Origin: Helicobacter_D sp964464895
GTDB taxonomy: Bacteria > Campylobacterota > Campylobacteria > Campylobacterales > Helicobacteraceae
Direction of reading: 5' to 3'
Assembly: GCA_964464895.1 (NCBI GenBank)
Contig: CAYXGY010000007.1
Location: forward strand, 1 to 64,000
DNA length: 64,000 nt
Shown here: positions 17,685 through 26,793 of the stretch, in pieces
Layout of the letters: each line of letters begins with the position of its first letter
Numbering within the stretch: position 1 is the stretch's first letter
The notes under the pieces: model-generated
The model's database searches: none
Told to the model about the DNA's origin: nothing
The model's input: only the letters and a program-made list of their open reading frames with translations
Made by a program: the position numbers and the translations under genes

Positions 17685-19065
17685 GTTTTACCCAGCCTAT
17701 GCGGTCATCTTCTAAAAGTACTTTGTAATAGTTACTTCTTTGCGCTAGAATCTCAACTCGCATTGGTTCTTGTGTTGTTAAAATAATTGTGGAATTAAAA
17801 GTCGGTTGGATTCTAAGGGAAACATTCGCTTTTAGGGTTGCGGAAGTTTTGAGCATTAAGAAATAAAGCAACATTCCAAGCGCAATCACACCGAGCAAGA
17901 CAAAGATTAATTTTCTTTTATAGAGATACAAGCCAAAAAATATAATGGCGAAAAAAACCATAGAGGCGATTTTAAAAAACTGATAATTATTTTTGGGCTT
18001 AATGTCGCTCTGTGTGCTTACCCTATCTTCAATTGCAATGTTTTCTACTTGTAATTCTGTATATTTGGAGGTTTTGACATTAAAATAATCAAAACGAATC
18101 GTGTTTAAGTCCTTTGGCACAATGGCATAATAAAATGCCACAGATTGTTTGTAGTCGCCGCTTTTGCTTTCAATACCTTGTTGCGTATAGGAGGCTAAAT
18201 GAAAGTCAAATAAATTTCCCATTGTGCTTTGGAACTGAAAAACCGCTAAGTTATTGCGTGTGTCGTAGTTCGTGATTTTAGTATCTAAGATTCTTAAATC
18301 TTCTGCAAGCACTTGTGAGAAACTACCCTTGCGGTCTAGCTTAATTGCGCGTCCGCTAATACTCTGTGTGCTTTCTCCCGCCTCTCCCTCACTCGTATTT
18401 ACGCTGACTTTGACTTGAGGAATCGTATAATTGGGCTGTTTTATTTTGAGATAATAAGTGTTTCTCAAGCTAGAATCCTCCGCATTGAGACTCCAATTTT
18501 CATTAGGGTTTAGAATCTCTACGCTTGCTTCTTGGACATTGTTTTCAAAGATAAATTCGGTTTTAATCGTAGAATAGTCCGTGAGGACGAGGAGTTTTAG
18601 CTCTAAAGGAATAATTTGATGCACATATAAAATATTCAAAGGAGGATTGAGCATTTCTAAATAAACATTTTTTGCAAGGGAGTTGAAAGGGTTTTCTGTT
18701 GGTTGGTCTAAAGTTTGGGATTCTTCTGTGTTTTGTGTTTCTGCCAAAGGATTTTGCGTTGTGGCAGAATCTTGTGTCGCGAAATTAGCATTTGGGGTAT
18801 CATTAGGATTTGGTTGGTGTATCGGAGCAGAATTGAGATCTAGGGATTCCTCCTGTACATTTTCCTCTGTAATGGCATTAGGCAATGCCTGTTGAGAGGT
18901 TTCTAGGCTTTGTGGATTGGAATGTGCCTCCATTGTTTCAGGGCTTTGTGGAAACATTCTCGTTTCACCACTATGAGCGTCTTTCAAGTTTTCTTTGTCT
19001 GTATCTTGTGCGATTCCACAGACACACAATCCCAAAACGAATACTAATGGTGTAAAAATTTTCAT
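17665..19065 (-). CDS. Secreted/membrane protein with C-terminal SH3 domain
   Basis: 466-residue envelope protein. An N-terminal signal sequence (MKIFTPLVFVLGLCVCGIAQ, with a Cys that could be a lipobox-like site) is followed by a low-complexity region rich in N, Q, E, T and P (about residues 20-130), then beta-rich periplasmic domains. A transmembrane pair at about residues 360-410 follows KPKNNYQFFKIASMVFF. The end is a bacterial SH3-type domain (VSLRIQPTFNSTIILT...DRIGWVKRDDL), a fold often used for peptidoglycan binding. Start overlaps the purQ stop by four bases (ATGA). In H. pylori a similar gene (HP1349) lies between plsC and ctpA; here three pur genes have come between. Confidence 0.78.
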   Translation of the reverse strand: MKIFTPLVFVLGLCVCGIAQDTDKENLKDAHSGETRMFPQSPETMEAHSNPQSLETSQQALPNAITEENVQEESLDLNSAPIHQPNPNDTPNANFATQDSATTQNPLAETQNTEESQTLDQPTENPFNSLAKNVYLEMLNPPLNILYVHQIIPLELKLLVLTDYSTIKTEFIFENNVQEASVEILNPNENWSLNAEDSSLRNTYYLKIKQPNYTIPQVKVSVNTSEGEAGESTQSISGRAIKLDRKGSFSQVLAEDLRILDTKITNYDTRNNLAVFQFQSTMGNLFDFHLASYTQQGIESKSGDYKQSVAFYYAIVPKDLNTIRFDYFNVKTSKYTELQVENIAIEDRVSTQSDIKPKNNYQFFKIASMVFFAIIFFGLYLYKRKLIFVLLGVIALGMLLYFLMLKTSATLKANVSLRIQPTFNSTIILTTQEPMRVEILAQRSNYYKVLLEDDRIGWVKRDDLQN

Positions 19066-19718
19066 AAAATTTCTAAAAACCCCTCTAGCATTTTTAAGCC
19101 AATGTCTTGCCCAAGTAGCTTTTCTATCGCGCGTTCAGGGTGGGGCATAAGCCCAAAAACATTTTTTTGTTTGTTACAAATCCCTGCAATATTGCTTATT
19201 GAACCATTGGGGTTATGGACATATTCTAGTAAAATTTGATGGTGTGCTCTTAACTCTTGTAATCCTGTTGCGTCAATATAATAGTTCCCGTCTGCGTGGG
19301 CGATTGGAATCCTTGCAATTTCGTTTGGTTGGAATTTGCTTAGAAACACATTATCATTGTGAATGATTTTGAGGTCGGAATCTTTGGAGATAAAATGCAG
19401 ATTTTCATTGCGTTTCATTGCGCCGGGCAATAATCCGCTTTCAAGCAGAATCTGGAATCCATTGCAGATTCCAAGCACATATCCTCCATCTTTTGCAAAG
19501 TCTATCACCGCTTTCATAATCGGAGAGAATCGCGCAATTGCCCCACTGCGCAAATAGTCTCCATAGCTAAATCCTCCGGGAATTACGACTAGCTTTGTCC
19601 CTTGTGGCAGGGAAGTTTCTTTGTGCCATACGATTTTGGTTGGCACATTAAGGAGAGAAAAGGCATATTCCATATCATATTCGCAATTTGTTCCCAAAAA
19701 TTGTAGAATCGCAACCAT
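19062..19718 (-). CDS. purQ: Phosphoribosylformylglycinamidine synthase subunit PurQ (glutaminase)
   Basis: Class I glutamine amidotransferase of 218 residues supplying ammonia to PurL for formation of FGAM in purine synthesis. The nucleophile elbow is GICNGFQIL, with VIPGGFSYGDYLRSGAIA before it and the catalytic His-Glu in MPHPERAIE near the end. It begins one base after purS, its complex partner; purL is not in the window. The presence of de novo purine genes separates this organism from H. pylori, which lacks most of the pathway. Confidence 0.96.
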   Translation of the reverse strand: MVAILQFLGTNCEYDMEYAFSLLNVPTKIVWHKETSLPQGTKLVVIPGGFSYGDYLRSGAIARFSPIMKAVIDFAKDGGYVLGICNGFQILLESGLLPGAMKRNENLHFISKDSDLKIIHNDNVFLSKFQPNEIARIPIAHADGNYYIDATGLQELRAHHQILLEYVHNPNGSISNIAGICNKQKNVFGLMPHPERAIEKLLGQDIGLKMLEGFLEIL

Positions 19719-19719
19719 T

Positions 19720-19959
19720 TTATATCTTTATTGTATAATTTTCTATCACGGTGTTCGCTAGCAGGGTATCACACATAGATTCCACTTCTTTTTGGATATT
19801 AGTTTTATCGTCTCCTGCAATCTCTAGTGTAATGACTTTGCCTACTTTGACGCTTTCTACTCCTTGATAGCCTAGTGATTCTAAGGCGTGGTGTATGGCT
19901 TTGCCTTGAGGGTCTAATACACCCTCTTTTAGTCCTACAATGACTTCTACTTTCATCAC
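19720..19959 (-). CDS. purS: Phosphoribosylformylglycinamidine synthase subunit PurS
   Basis: 79-residue small subunit that bridges PurQ and PurL and channels ammonia. The sequence has the family pattern VEVIVGLKEGVLDPQGKAI, then ALESLGYQGVESVKVGKVI. Two adjacent Met codons open the frame; either may be used. Sandwiched between purC (5 bases) and purQ (1 base) in one operon. Confidence 0.95.
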   Translation of the reverse strand: MMKVEVIVGLKEGVLDPQGKAIHHALESLGYQGVESVKVGKVITLEIAGDDKTNIQKEVESMCDTLLANTVIENYTIKI

Positions 19960-19964
19960 TTCCC

Positions 19965-20681
19965 CTAGCTCAAAATTCTTTTTAAAATTTCTTCATAAGC
20001 CATTTTGACATTGCCTAAATCTTGTCTAAAGCGGTCTTTGTCTAGTTTTTCTTTGGTTTGCTTATCCCAAAATCTGCAAGAATCTGGCGTGATTTCATCG
20101 GCGACAAGAATCGCCTTGCTATTGTCTATTCCAAACTCTAGTTTGAAATCTACTAAAATAAGATTCCTTTTATCAAAAAACTCTCGTAAAACCTCATTGA
20201 CTTTACGCCCGATTTTGCGTAGCTCATCTAGTGTTTCTACGGATTTGACGCATTGGAGAATCAAGGCGTGTTCGTCATTAATGAGTGGGTCGCCGAGTGC
20301 ATCGTCTTTGTAGTAAAATTCTACAAGTGTAAAGGGCAGAGGCTCTCCCTCTTTGATTCCTAGTCGCTTGCTCAATGAGCCTGTGGCAACATTGCGGACA
20401 ACGACTTCAATGGGAACAATGCAGACACGTTTGCAGAGCATTAAATCTTCTCCTATTGTCTCTACATAATGTGTTTTGATTCCATTGTTTTCTAGCAATT
20501 TAAAGATTTCGGTAGAGATTTTGCAATTAAGAATCCCTTTCCCTTGCTCACTTCCTCTTTTTTCAGCGTTAAAGGCGGTTAAATCGTCTTTAAATTGAGA
20601 AATGACTAAATTCTCATCACTTGTGTTATAAAGCTTTTTGCCTTTGCCCTCATACATCATTTCTTTTTGCGTTACTTGCAT
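19965..20681 (-). CDS. purC: SAICAR synthetase
   Basis: 238-residue phosphoribosylaminoimidazole-succinocarboxamide synthase, joining CAIR and aspartate with ATP. Recognised from MYEGKGKKLYNT, FKDDLTAFNAEKRG, the VVRNVATGSLSKRLG motif, and DEITPDSCRFWDK near the end. AAGGAG lies just upstream of the ATG. It follows ctpA by ten bases and leads the purC-purS-purQ run. Confidence 0.97.
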   Translation of the reverse strand: MQVTQKEMMYEGKGKKLYNTSDENLVISQFKDDLTAFNAEKRGSEQGKGILNCKISTEIFKLLENNGIKTHYVETIGEDLMLCKRVCIVPIEVVVRNVATGSLSKRLGIKEGEPLPFTLVEFYYKDDALGDPLINDEHALILQCVKSVETLDELRKIGRKVNEVLREFFDKRNLILVDFKLEFGIDNSKAILVADEITPDSCRFWDKQTKEKLDKDRFRQDLGNVKMAYEEILKRILS

Positions 20682-20691
20682 TTTACTCCTT

Positions 20692-21987
20692 TTATAGAAC
20701 TTTGAAGACTTTTAGCACATCAATGGCACTTTTTAGCTGAATGTCTTGCAATACTTGTTTGTGTGTAATAGTATCTTTAGAATCCTTTGCCTTTTTGTCT
20801 TTGTTGGTCTCAACCTTTGCGAGTTCGCCCTCTAAGTGTTTTTGCAAATCAGCTTCTTTGATACTAAATCCACTATTTTCATCTGGCACGATACCCGGAG
20901 CGACTTCAATGTCTGGTGTTACGCCTACGGCTTGAATCGTACGCCCACTTGGCAAGTAATAGCGAGCAATCGTGAGGCGCAAAGCTTCTTTTTTCTCTGT
21001 GGGCAGAATCACTTGCACACTCCCTTTACCAAATGTTCCCTCACCGACTAATACACCGCGCTTATTGTCTTGAATCGCACCCGCGACAATCTCGCTCGCA
21101 CTCGCACTTCCATTATTGACCAATACAACGAGTGGGATTGTGGCATAAGGTGTGCGATTGGTCGCACGATAGACGATGTTTTCATCTTTGATTCTGCCTC
21201 TTTGGGAAACAATAATTCCTTGTTTGATAAACAAATCACTTAACTCTACGGCTTGATTTAGTAATCCGCCCGGATTGTTACGCAAATCCAATACGATTCC
21301 CTCAATGGTTTTGAATTTCTTTAGCTCTTCTTCTACGCGTTTGCTAACATTTTTGTCAAATGAGGTTACGCGCAAATAGACATAGTTGCTTTCTTCAATG
21401 CCTTTCGCATAGACAGATTCCACTTTGATATTGTCGCGCACAATGTCAAATACAATGGGTTTTGGTTCGTTTTTACGTACAATGGTTAATTGGACTTTTG
21501 TATTGGGCTTACCACGCATTCTATTGACAGCTTCGTCAATACTCATATTTAAGGTGCTTTCTTCATTGATTTTTAGGATAATATCACCACTTTTTAAGCC
21601 CGCCCTATCGCCCGGTGTGCCCTCAATTGGAGCGATAATCGTCAATGCACTATCTTTTAGAGAAATTGTGATTCCAATCCCACCAAACTGCCCATCGGTT
21701 TGGATTTTTAAGTCTTCAAATTTTTTTTCATCTAAATAGGCAGAGTGTGCATCTAGGTTTGAGAGTAACCCATCAATCGCTTTATCTATGATTTCATTAA
21801 GACTTAATTCATCTACATAATATTTTTCCACCGTGCCGATGACTTTGCGTAATTTATTATAAGCGTCTAGTCTTGATTCATCTTCTGCGAGTGCAAGATT
21901 TTGAAACATCGCAACAAATAAGAAGCTTGTAAGAAAATTCGCTAGGGAAACAGGAAAGATTCTTTTAAAATGAAATTGTTTCATCAA
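20692..21987 (-). CDS. ctpA: Carboxy-terminal processing protease (S41, CtpA/Prc type)
   Basis: 431-residue periplasmic serine protease. A signal/anchor sequence occupies about residues 8-34 (FPVSLANFLTSFLFVAMF...). A PDZ domain with GIGITISLKDSALTI and GLKSGDIILKIN follows. The catalytic core contains LDLRNNPGGLL, the nucleophile Ser in VNNGSASASEIVAGA, and the general-base Lys in GEGTFGKGSVQ. Members trim the C-termini of envelope proteins and peptidoglycan hydrolases. The gene is the first of the operon; a TACAAT box lies upstream on the minus strand. Confidence 0.95.
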   Translation of the reverse strand: MMKQFHFKRIFPVSLANFLTSFLFVAMFQNLALAEDESRLDAYNKLRKVIGTVEKYYVDELSLNEIIDKAIDGLLSNLDAHSAYLDEKKFEDLKIQTDGQFGGIGITISLKDSALTIIAPIEGTPGDRAGLKSGDIILKINEESTLNMSIDEAVNRMRGKPNTKVQLTIVRKNEPKPIVFDIVRDNIKVESVYAKGIEESNYVYLRVTSFDKNVSKRVEEELKKFKTIEGIVLDLRNNPGGLLNQAVELSDLFIKQGIIVSQRGRIKDENIVYRATNRTPYATIPLVVLVNNGSASASEIVAGAIQDNKRGVLVGEGTFGKGSVQVILPTEKKEALRLTIARYYLPSGRTIQAVGVTPDIEVAPGIVPDENSGFSIKEADLQKHLEGELAKVETNKDKKAKDSKDTITHKQVLQDIQLKSAIDVLKVFKVL

Positions 21988-22016
21988 ACCAACCTAAAGT
22001 AAAGTTTAAATGCACG

Positions 22017-22022
22017 ATTGTA
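22017..22022 (-). promoter_or_regulatory. -10 box upstream of ctpA
   Basis: TACAAT on the minus strand, about 30 bases before the ctpA start, within the 164-base gap after mnmG. It would drive the ctpA-pur-plsC operon. The -35 side is AT-rich without a clear TTGACA. Confidence 0.4.
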
Positions 22023-22151
22023 GCGCATTCTTATTAAAGCCAAAATAAAATAAGCCAATCCACAAGATTTTCTTGAGGACTTTACTCTTGCTAAGAGCCG
22101 CACAGCGCAATGCAACATTTTATATTTTATTAAAGAATGCTATGCAGGAAT

Positions 22152-24050
22152 TTATTGATTTTTGTTGCGCAAATGGATATAGAGTTGCAAGACTTCCAAG
22201 CTTGCAGGCGTTACCCCGCTGATTTCGCTTGCTTCAAATAAGCTTTTGGGATTGAATTTTTTGAGTTTTTCTATCACTTCTAGGCTCAAGCCCGGAATCC
22301 CGTCAAATACAAAGTCTTGTGGAATCGCAATGCTTAGCATTTTGTCCATATTGTTGATGAGGTTTTGTTGCTTTTGAATATAGTTTGCGTATTTTGTCTC
22401 TACCAAAATTTCTTCTAATGCGCGTGTGGAATAATTTGCAAAAGGGGTTTTTATGATTTCATTGATTTTGAGTAGTTTTTGCAAATCAAAACTGCGACGA
22501 CTTACAATTGTGCTCCAAGTCGTTTTGTCGCTGATTTTTTCTTCCGCGATAGAATCTAAGAATTTCAAAGTTTCTAATGTAGGCGTGATAGGGGTGGATT
22601 GAAGCCACTCTATGCCCTCTTGAATGTGTTTTTTATCCTGCATTAATTGTGTAAAATCCGATGCGTCCATTAATCCTAGCCTATGCGCTAGCTCGCCGAG
22701 TCTAAAGAGGGCGTTTCCCTCACGCAAAAGCAGGCGGTATTCTGCGCGCGAGCTAAACATACGATAGGGTTCTTTCGTGCCTTTGGTAACCAAATCATCT
22801 ACCATTACACCAATGTAAGCTTCGTTGCGTTTGAGAGTGATTTCTTCCTTTCCTTGCGCACTCAAAGCCGCATTAATACCTGCGAAAATGCCCTGTGCTC
22901 CCGCTTCTTCATAGCCTGTTGTGCCATTAATCTGTCCTGCGCAGTAGAGATTCTTGATTTTTTTAGTCTCTAATGTGTGTCTAAGTTCGGTTGGATTGAT
23001 ATAATCGTATTCAATCGCATAGCCATAGCGCACGATTTCCGCATTTTCTAATCCCTCAATACTATGAATCATTGCTTCTTGCACATCAAAAGGAAGTGAG
23101 CTTGTCAAACCATTGATATAATACTCATTTGCTTCTAGTGTCTGCGGCTCTAAGAAAAGTTGGTGTCGCTCTTTATCGGAGAAGCGATGGACTTTGTCTT
23201 CAATGCTTGGGCAATAGCGCGGTCCTATTCCTTCAATTTGCCCCGTAAATAAGGGTGCGCGGTGAAAATTTGCGCGAATAATCGCGTGGGTTTTGGCATT
23301 GGTGTAGGTTACATAACAGGGAAGCTGGATAGGATTAAATTCCTCTTCCCCAAGTTCTTTTTGTGTTTTTTGGCTAAAGAAAGGTGCGGGAGTATCACCA
23401 ATGTGTTTTTCTAGGTTTTCAAAGTGAATACTGCTTGCTTTAATGCGTGCGCAAGTGCCGGTTTTTAATCGCCCAATCTCCATTCCAAACGTGCGCAAGT
23501 TTTCACCCAATGCAGAAGCGGGGGGTTCTCCTGCTCTCCCATTGCTAGAAGTACTTTCGCCAATATGGATTTTACCTCGCAAAAAAGTGCCAGTTGTCAA
23601 GATGATTTTTTTTGCATAATACTTTTTGCCAATAGAGGTTACAAGCCCAATTACAGCAGTTTTATCGTCATTGAGTAATAGGGATTCTACGATTTGTTGT
23701 GTAATTTCTAAGTTGTTTGTATGGTAGCAAAGATTGCGTGCAATGATTTTATATCTGTCCATATCAATTTGTGCGCGTGTTCCGCGCACTGCTGGACCTT
23801 TGGAGGCATTGAGGGTACGGAATTGTATGCCGCTTTTGTCTGTGATATAGCCCATAACGCCACCAAGTGCGTCAATTTCTTTGACCAAATGTCCTTTACC
23901 AAGCCCGCCAATCGCAGGATTACAACTTGCTGCACCAATTTGCTCCACAAGCATTGTAATCAGCAGGGTTTTGCAACCCATTTTCGCAGATACCACAGAA
24001 GCTTCAATCCCCGCGTGTCCCCCACCCACTACAATGACATCATAATCCAT
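22152..24050 (-). CDS. mnmG: tRNA uridine 5-carboxymethylaminomethyl modification enzyme MnmG
   Basis: FAD enzyme (GidA) which with MnmE modifies U34 of tRNAs reading NNA/NNG codons. The N-terminus MDYDVIVVGGGHAGIEAS holds the dinucleotide-binding GxGxxG. The family signatures ASCNPAIGGLGKGHL, GPAVRGTRAQIDMD and CAGQINGTTGYEEAGAQG are present, and the C-terminal helical domain ends the protein. The frame is open from 24077, but MDYD at 24050 lies behind a good AAGG and matches homologue starts, giving 632 residues. It appears to be a single gene between ctpA and a repeat element. Confidence 0.96.
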   Translation of the reverse strand: MDYDVIVVGGGHAGIEASVVSAKMGCKTLLITMLVEQIGAASCNPAIGGLGKGHLVKEIDALGGVMGYITDKSGIQFRTLNASKGPAVRGTRAQIDMDRYKIIARNLCYHTNNLEITQQIVESLLLNDDKTAVIGLVTSIGKKYYAKKIILTTGTFLRGKIHIGESTSSNGRAGEPPASALGENLRTFGMEIGRLKTGTCARIKASSIHFENLEKHIGDTPAPFFSQKTQKELGEEEFNPIQLPCYVTYTNAKTHAIIRANFHRAPLFTGQIEGIGPRYCPSIEDKVHRFSDKERHQLFLEPQTLEANEYYINGLTSSLPFDVQEAMIHSIEGLENAEIVRYGYAIEYDYINPTELRHTLETKKIKNLYCAGQINGTTGYEEAGAQGIFAGINAALSAQGKEEITLKRNEAYIGVMVDDLVTKGTKEPYRMFSSRAEYRLLLREGNALFRLGELAHRLGLMDASDFTQLMQDKKHIQEGIEWLQSTPITPTLETLKFLDSIAEEKISDKTTWSTIVSRRSFDLQKLLKINEIIKTPFANYSTRALEEILVETKYANYIQKQQNLINNMDKMLSIAIPQDFVFDGIPGLSLEVIEKLKKFNPKSLFEASEISGVTPASLEVLQLYIHLRNKNQ

Positions 24051-24112
24051 TCTTTGCCTTATGAAATTTTTGCGCAATTATAGCCAATAATGATAAGTTT
24101 GCATCTATTCGT

Positions 24113-24167
24113 GATTCTGCATTATGGATTGCCATAAAAATTTTTCAAATTTACTTGCAATGACAAT
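24113..24167 (-). repeat. Intergenic CATTGCGAG/GCAATCC element, copy B
   Basis: Inverted relative to copy A. 24113-24132 is the exact reverse complement of the 20-base block at 8579-8598, and 24154-24167 matches 8556-8569 at 13 of 14 positions. The spacer between blocks is 21 bases instead of 9. It lies in the gap between mnmG and the chemoreceptor gene. Confidence 0.65.
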
Positions 24168-24199
24168 TTATTTTTACGAAATTCTGTATTGTAGTGGAT

Positions 24200-24221
24200 A
24201 GAATCGCAAAAATGCGATTCT
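24200..24221 (-). terminator. Hairpin downstream of the chemoreceptor gene
   Basis: AGAATCGCA and TGCGATTCT form a perfect nine-pair stem with an AAAA loop, 20 bases after the chemoreceptor stop. There is no U-run on the minus-strand side, so it may be a terminator of imperfect type or simply an mRNA 3' end stabiliser. Confidence 0.45.
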
Positions 24222-24241
24222 AAAGAGAGTTTTTGGAGGGA

Positions 24242-26359
24242 TTAAAATTTCTTTTTATTCACATCGTCTAAGATATTTTTTGAGATTCCATTGACATTGC
24301 GTGTAATGTCATTTGTAGTATTGGCGACTTCAACATTCTCATTGGTTACGTTTTCTAGTTGGACAATGGATTCGTTGATTTGTGAAATACCTTGAGATTG
24401 TTCTTTGATAGATTCGCTCATTTCGCTGACGCTTTGGACAAGCACATTAACATTGGCTTCAATTTCTCCGAGTGATTTTCCTGTTCTCTCTGCTAGTTTT
24501 CGGACTTCATCTGCAACGACTGCGAATCCTCTTCCGTGTTCTCCAGCTCTTGCAGCTTCAATCGCAGCATTGAGGGCAAGTAAGTTCGTTTGGTCTGCAA
24601 TGTCTTTAATCACGCCCACGATTCCTTTAATGTCTTCTGCTTGTCGTGTCGCATCACTTGTTTTGTTGCTAACATTTTCCATAGATTGGCTGATTTCTTC
24701 TACTGCTGCGGCAGATTGTTGCAAGGAGCTAGCTTGCGCCTGTGAGCCTTCCATTAATTTTTGCATAGAAGATTCTAGTTCAGCAGATTGTGCTGCAAGT
24801 TCTTTTGCGAATCCCGCACTTGCATTTAACATTTTCTTAATCTCTTCTCCTAGAATGTTAGTCATTGTTTCTACACTTCCTTTTGCATCTTTGACTTCTG
24901 TTGTGAAGTCTAATGCTTTGTAGGATTCAAAGACGCGATGAATCTCATTCATATCACTTCCGATTCTTTTTTGTAGCACATCTAGCATATTGTTCAAGAC
25001 TTCTTTGAGTTCTGCAAGTTGTGGGTTGGCAGGTTGTTTGACAATTCTCGCAGTCAAATCACCATTATTGACCGCTTTTGCCGTTTCTGCAGATTGTTCA
25101 ATCGCCTCCGCATCAATTTTTAGAGAATCTTGTGTGCGTTTGATATTTTCATTAATCAATCTACCCATAATCCCTAATTCATCGTTGGCTCTAATCTTGA
25201 TGAAATGGACCTCTTTGCTTTCGTGGTTAATAAATTTAAAGAATGAGTTGAGGGTATTGACAAGAATTGGCAAGCGACCACCGATATTTTTCCTGACATA
25301 AAAATAAAGCAAAAGCATTGCGACTATAATGAGCACTAAGGAAGTAGCAGCAATAGTGAGGAGTAAATTACGCACAGGAGCAAGCATAGTAGCTTCTGGA
25401 ATGGCTACTATTAAAGAAAAGTCCGCATATCCACCTTTAGAAGAAAAGCTCTGTATGCTTGCAAAAGTATCTACACCTGTTGTCGTTGTGTATTCTAGGT
25501 TGGTGGATTGTTTGTTTTGAATCGCCTTGATAACTGCTTGAGCCCCTTCGTCTGTATTGACCTCCGCGAGATTTTTGAGTAACAATTCATTGTTTGGGCA
25601 GGCAATGATTGTGCCATCAGAACTTGTTAAGATTTTCATCTCTCCCTCATAGGTGATTGCCTGTTTGTTATTCAAGAATTCTAATATAGAATGTTGGCTA
25701 TTAACGACGAAACCGAATGAGCCAATCACTCTTTTGTAGCGGTCAAAGATGGGTGCGCCAATACCGAATCCGACAAATTCGTCTTGCTCAATCTTATAAG
25801 CTCTCACACTTCCAAAGAAAACTTCATCACTTCCGTATTTGCCGTTTTTAAGGGGTTTTTGAATGCTTACCATTCCTGTTATCATAGAATCTCTAGGTTT
25901 TTTGCGTGAGACACCTCCCATTTTTGTGGTATCTGCATCATACAATAGCATCATAAATTCGCCACTTTCTGTGAAATAGATAGGGTCGCCTTTATAGTGC
26001 GCAGGAGCATTTGTAAGATATAGAAATCCATAGTCTGCGTATAAAGAGCTATCAAAAATGCTTGTTAAGACATTTTCTAATCTTTGCAATTCTATTCCTT
26101 GAATGTCCGTTGTTTCTAGCATACCATTTAGGATTTTTGCACCCGCTTGTGTAATGGAAGTCAATTCTTCTAGCATTCCTTCAATATAGTGCGCATCGCC
26201 AATAGCAGAACGCATAACGATTGCTTCTGTGTTGCGTTCTATGTTGTTACTGACGCGCATAGAAACAATTACGCTTAGAACAACAATACTAATCACAAAA
26301 ATTGTCCCCACAGCACAAACTAATTTGGTTTGCAGTTTAAGATTATTTAAGAATCCCAT
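24242..26359 (-). CDS. Methyl-accepting chemotaxis protein
   Basis: 705-residue transmembrane chemoreceptor. TM1 is at about residues 13-34. A long periplasmic sensor region of the dCache kind (about 40-330) contains repeated YFTESGEFMMLLYD/SFGFVVNSQ-like beta segments. TM2 (about 335-357) leads into a HAMP linker, and the cytoplasmic signalling hairpin contains the invariant tip DIADQTNLLALNAAIEAARAG-type sequence and RGFAVVADEVRKLAERT. It ends in NVNGISKNILDD with no NWETF-like CheR-docking pentapeptide. AAGGAAG precedes the ATG. The ligand is not predictable. The gene is transcribed alone. Confidence 0.95.
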   Translation of the reverse strand: MGFLNNLKLQTKLVCAVGTIFVISIVVLSVIVSMRVSNNIERNTEAIVMRSAIGDAHYIEGMLEELTSITQAGAKILNGMLETTDIQGIELQRLENVLTSIFDSSLYADYGFLYLTNAPAHYKGDPIYFTESGEFMMLLYDADTTKMGGVSRKKPRDSMITGMVSIQKPLKNGKYGSDEVFFGSVRAYKIEQDEFVGFGIGAPIFDRYKRVIGSFGFVVNSQHSILEFLNNKQAITYEGEMKILTSSDGTIIACPNNELLLKNLAEVNTDEGAQAVIKAIQNKQSTNLEYTTTTGVDTFASIQSFSSKGGYADFSLIVAIPEATMLAPVRNLLLTIAATSLVLIIVAMLLLYFYVRKNIGGRLPILVNTLNSFFKFINHESKEVHFIKIRANDELGIMGRLINENIKRTQDSLKIDAEAIEQSAETAKAVNNGDLTARIVKQPANPQLAELKEVLNNMLDVLQKRIGSDMNEIHRVFESYKALDFTTEVKDAKGSVETMTNILGEEIKKMLNASAGFAKELAAQSAELESSMQKLMEGSQAQASSLQQSAAAVEEISQSMENVSNKTSDATRQAEDIKGIVGVIKDIADQTNLLALNAAIEAARAGEHGRGFAVVADEVRKLAERTGKSLGEIEANVNVLVQSVSEMSESIKEQSQGISQINESIVQLENVTNENVEVANTTNDITRNVNGISKNILDDVNKKKF

Positions 26360-26793
26360 TTTCCCAACTTCCTTATTTATGGATTTTGATAAAAAACCCG
26401 AATTTTACCATAGAAATAGTTTAAAAAATAATAAAAATTTAATCAATTTATTAATTAAGTTATAACAGTAAATTATACTTTAGATTTTAGAGTTTTTGCA
26501 GGTTTGGTTTTGCCTCTGCTATTTTCCTATATTGTTTTTTGTGAATGAAATAATCTAAATCAAAGAATCGCGCAGAAAGCCAATTATGACTTCATCGCGA
26601 GATTTTGCTTGTGGAATCGTGGCAATCTATAATTTAAGAGTCTTGCCTTTAGATTTCGTCGCTTGATTAAAAGTGTGGTGTTATGGATTGTTATGATTCC
26701 ACAGGTGGAATCTCGCAAGGACAGGTTGTGTTGGATAATTCTTGTAAATCATAAAAATGCGTTATAATCTTGCGTAAAATTCTAGGCAGATGA
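26360..26793. other. Intergenic region between chemoreceptor and CDF transporter genes
   Basis: 434 bases between divergent genes. The left part is an AT-rich promoter zone for the chemoreceptor (a GGTAAAAT box lies at about 26405-26412 on the minus strand). The middle (26560-26740) has GATTTTGC, GGATTGTTATGATTCC and GGAATCTCGCAAGG fragments that look like worn relics of the CATTGCGAG/GCAATCC repeat family. The right end carries the CDF promoter. No gene is visible. Confidence 0.5.
26763..26768 (+). promoter_or_regulatory. -10 box of the CDF transporter gene
   Basis: Perfect TATAAT, 25 bases before the start codon, so the 5' leader would be under 20 bases. No TTGACA is evident. Confidence 0.5.
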
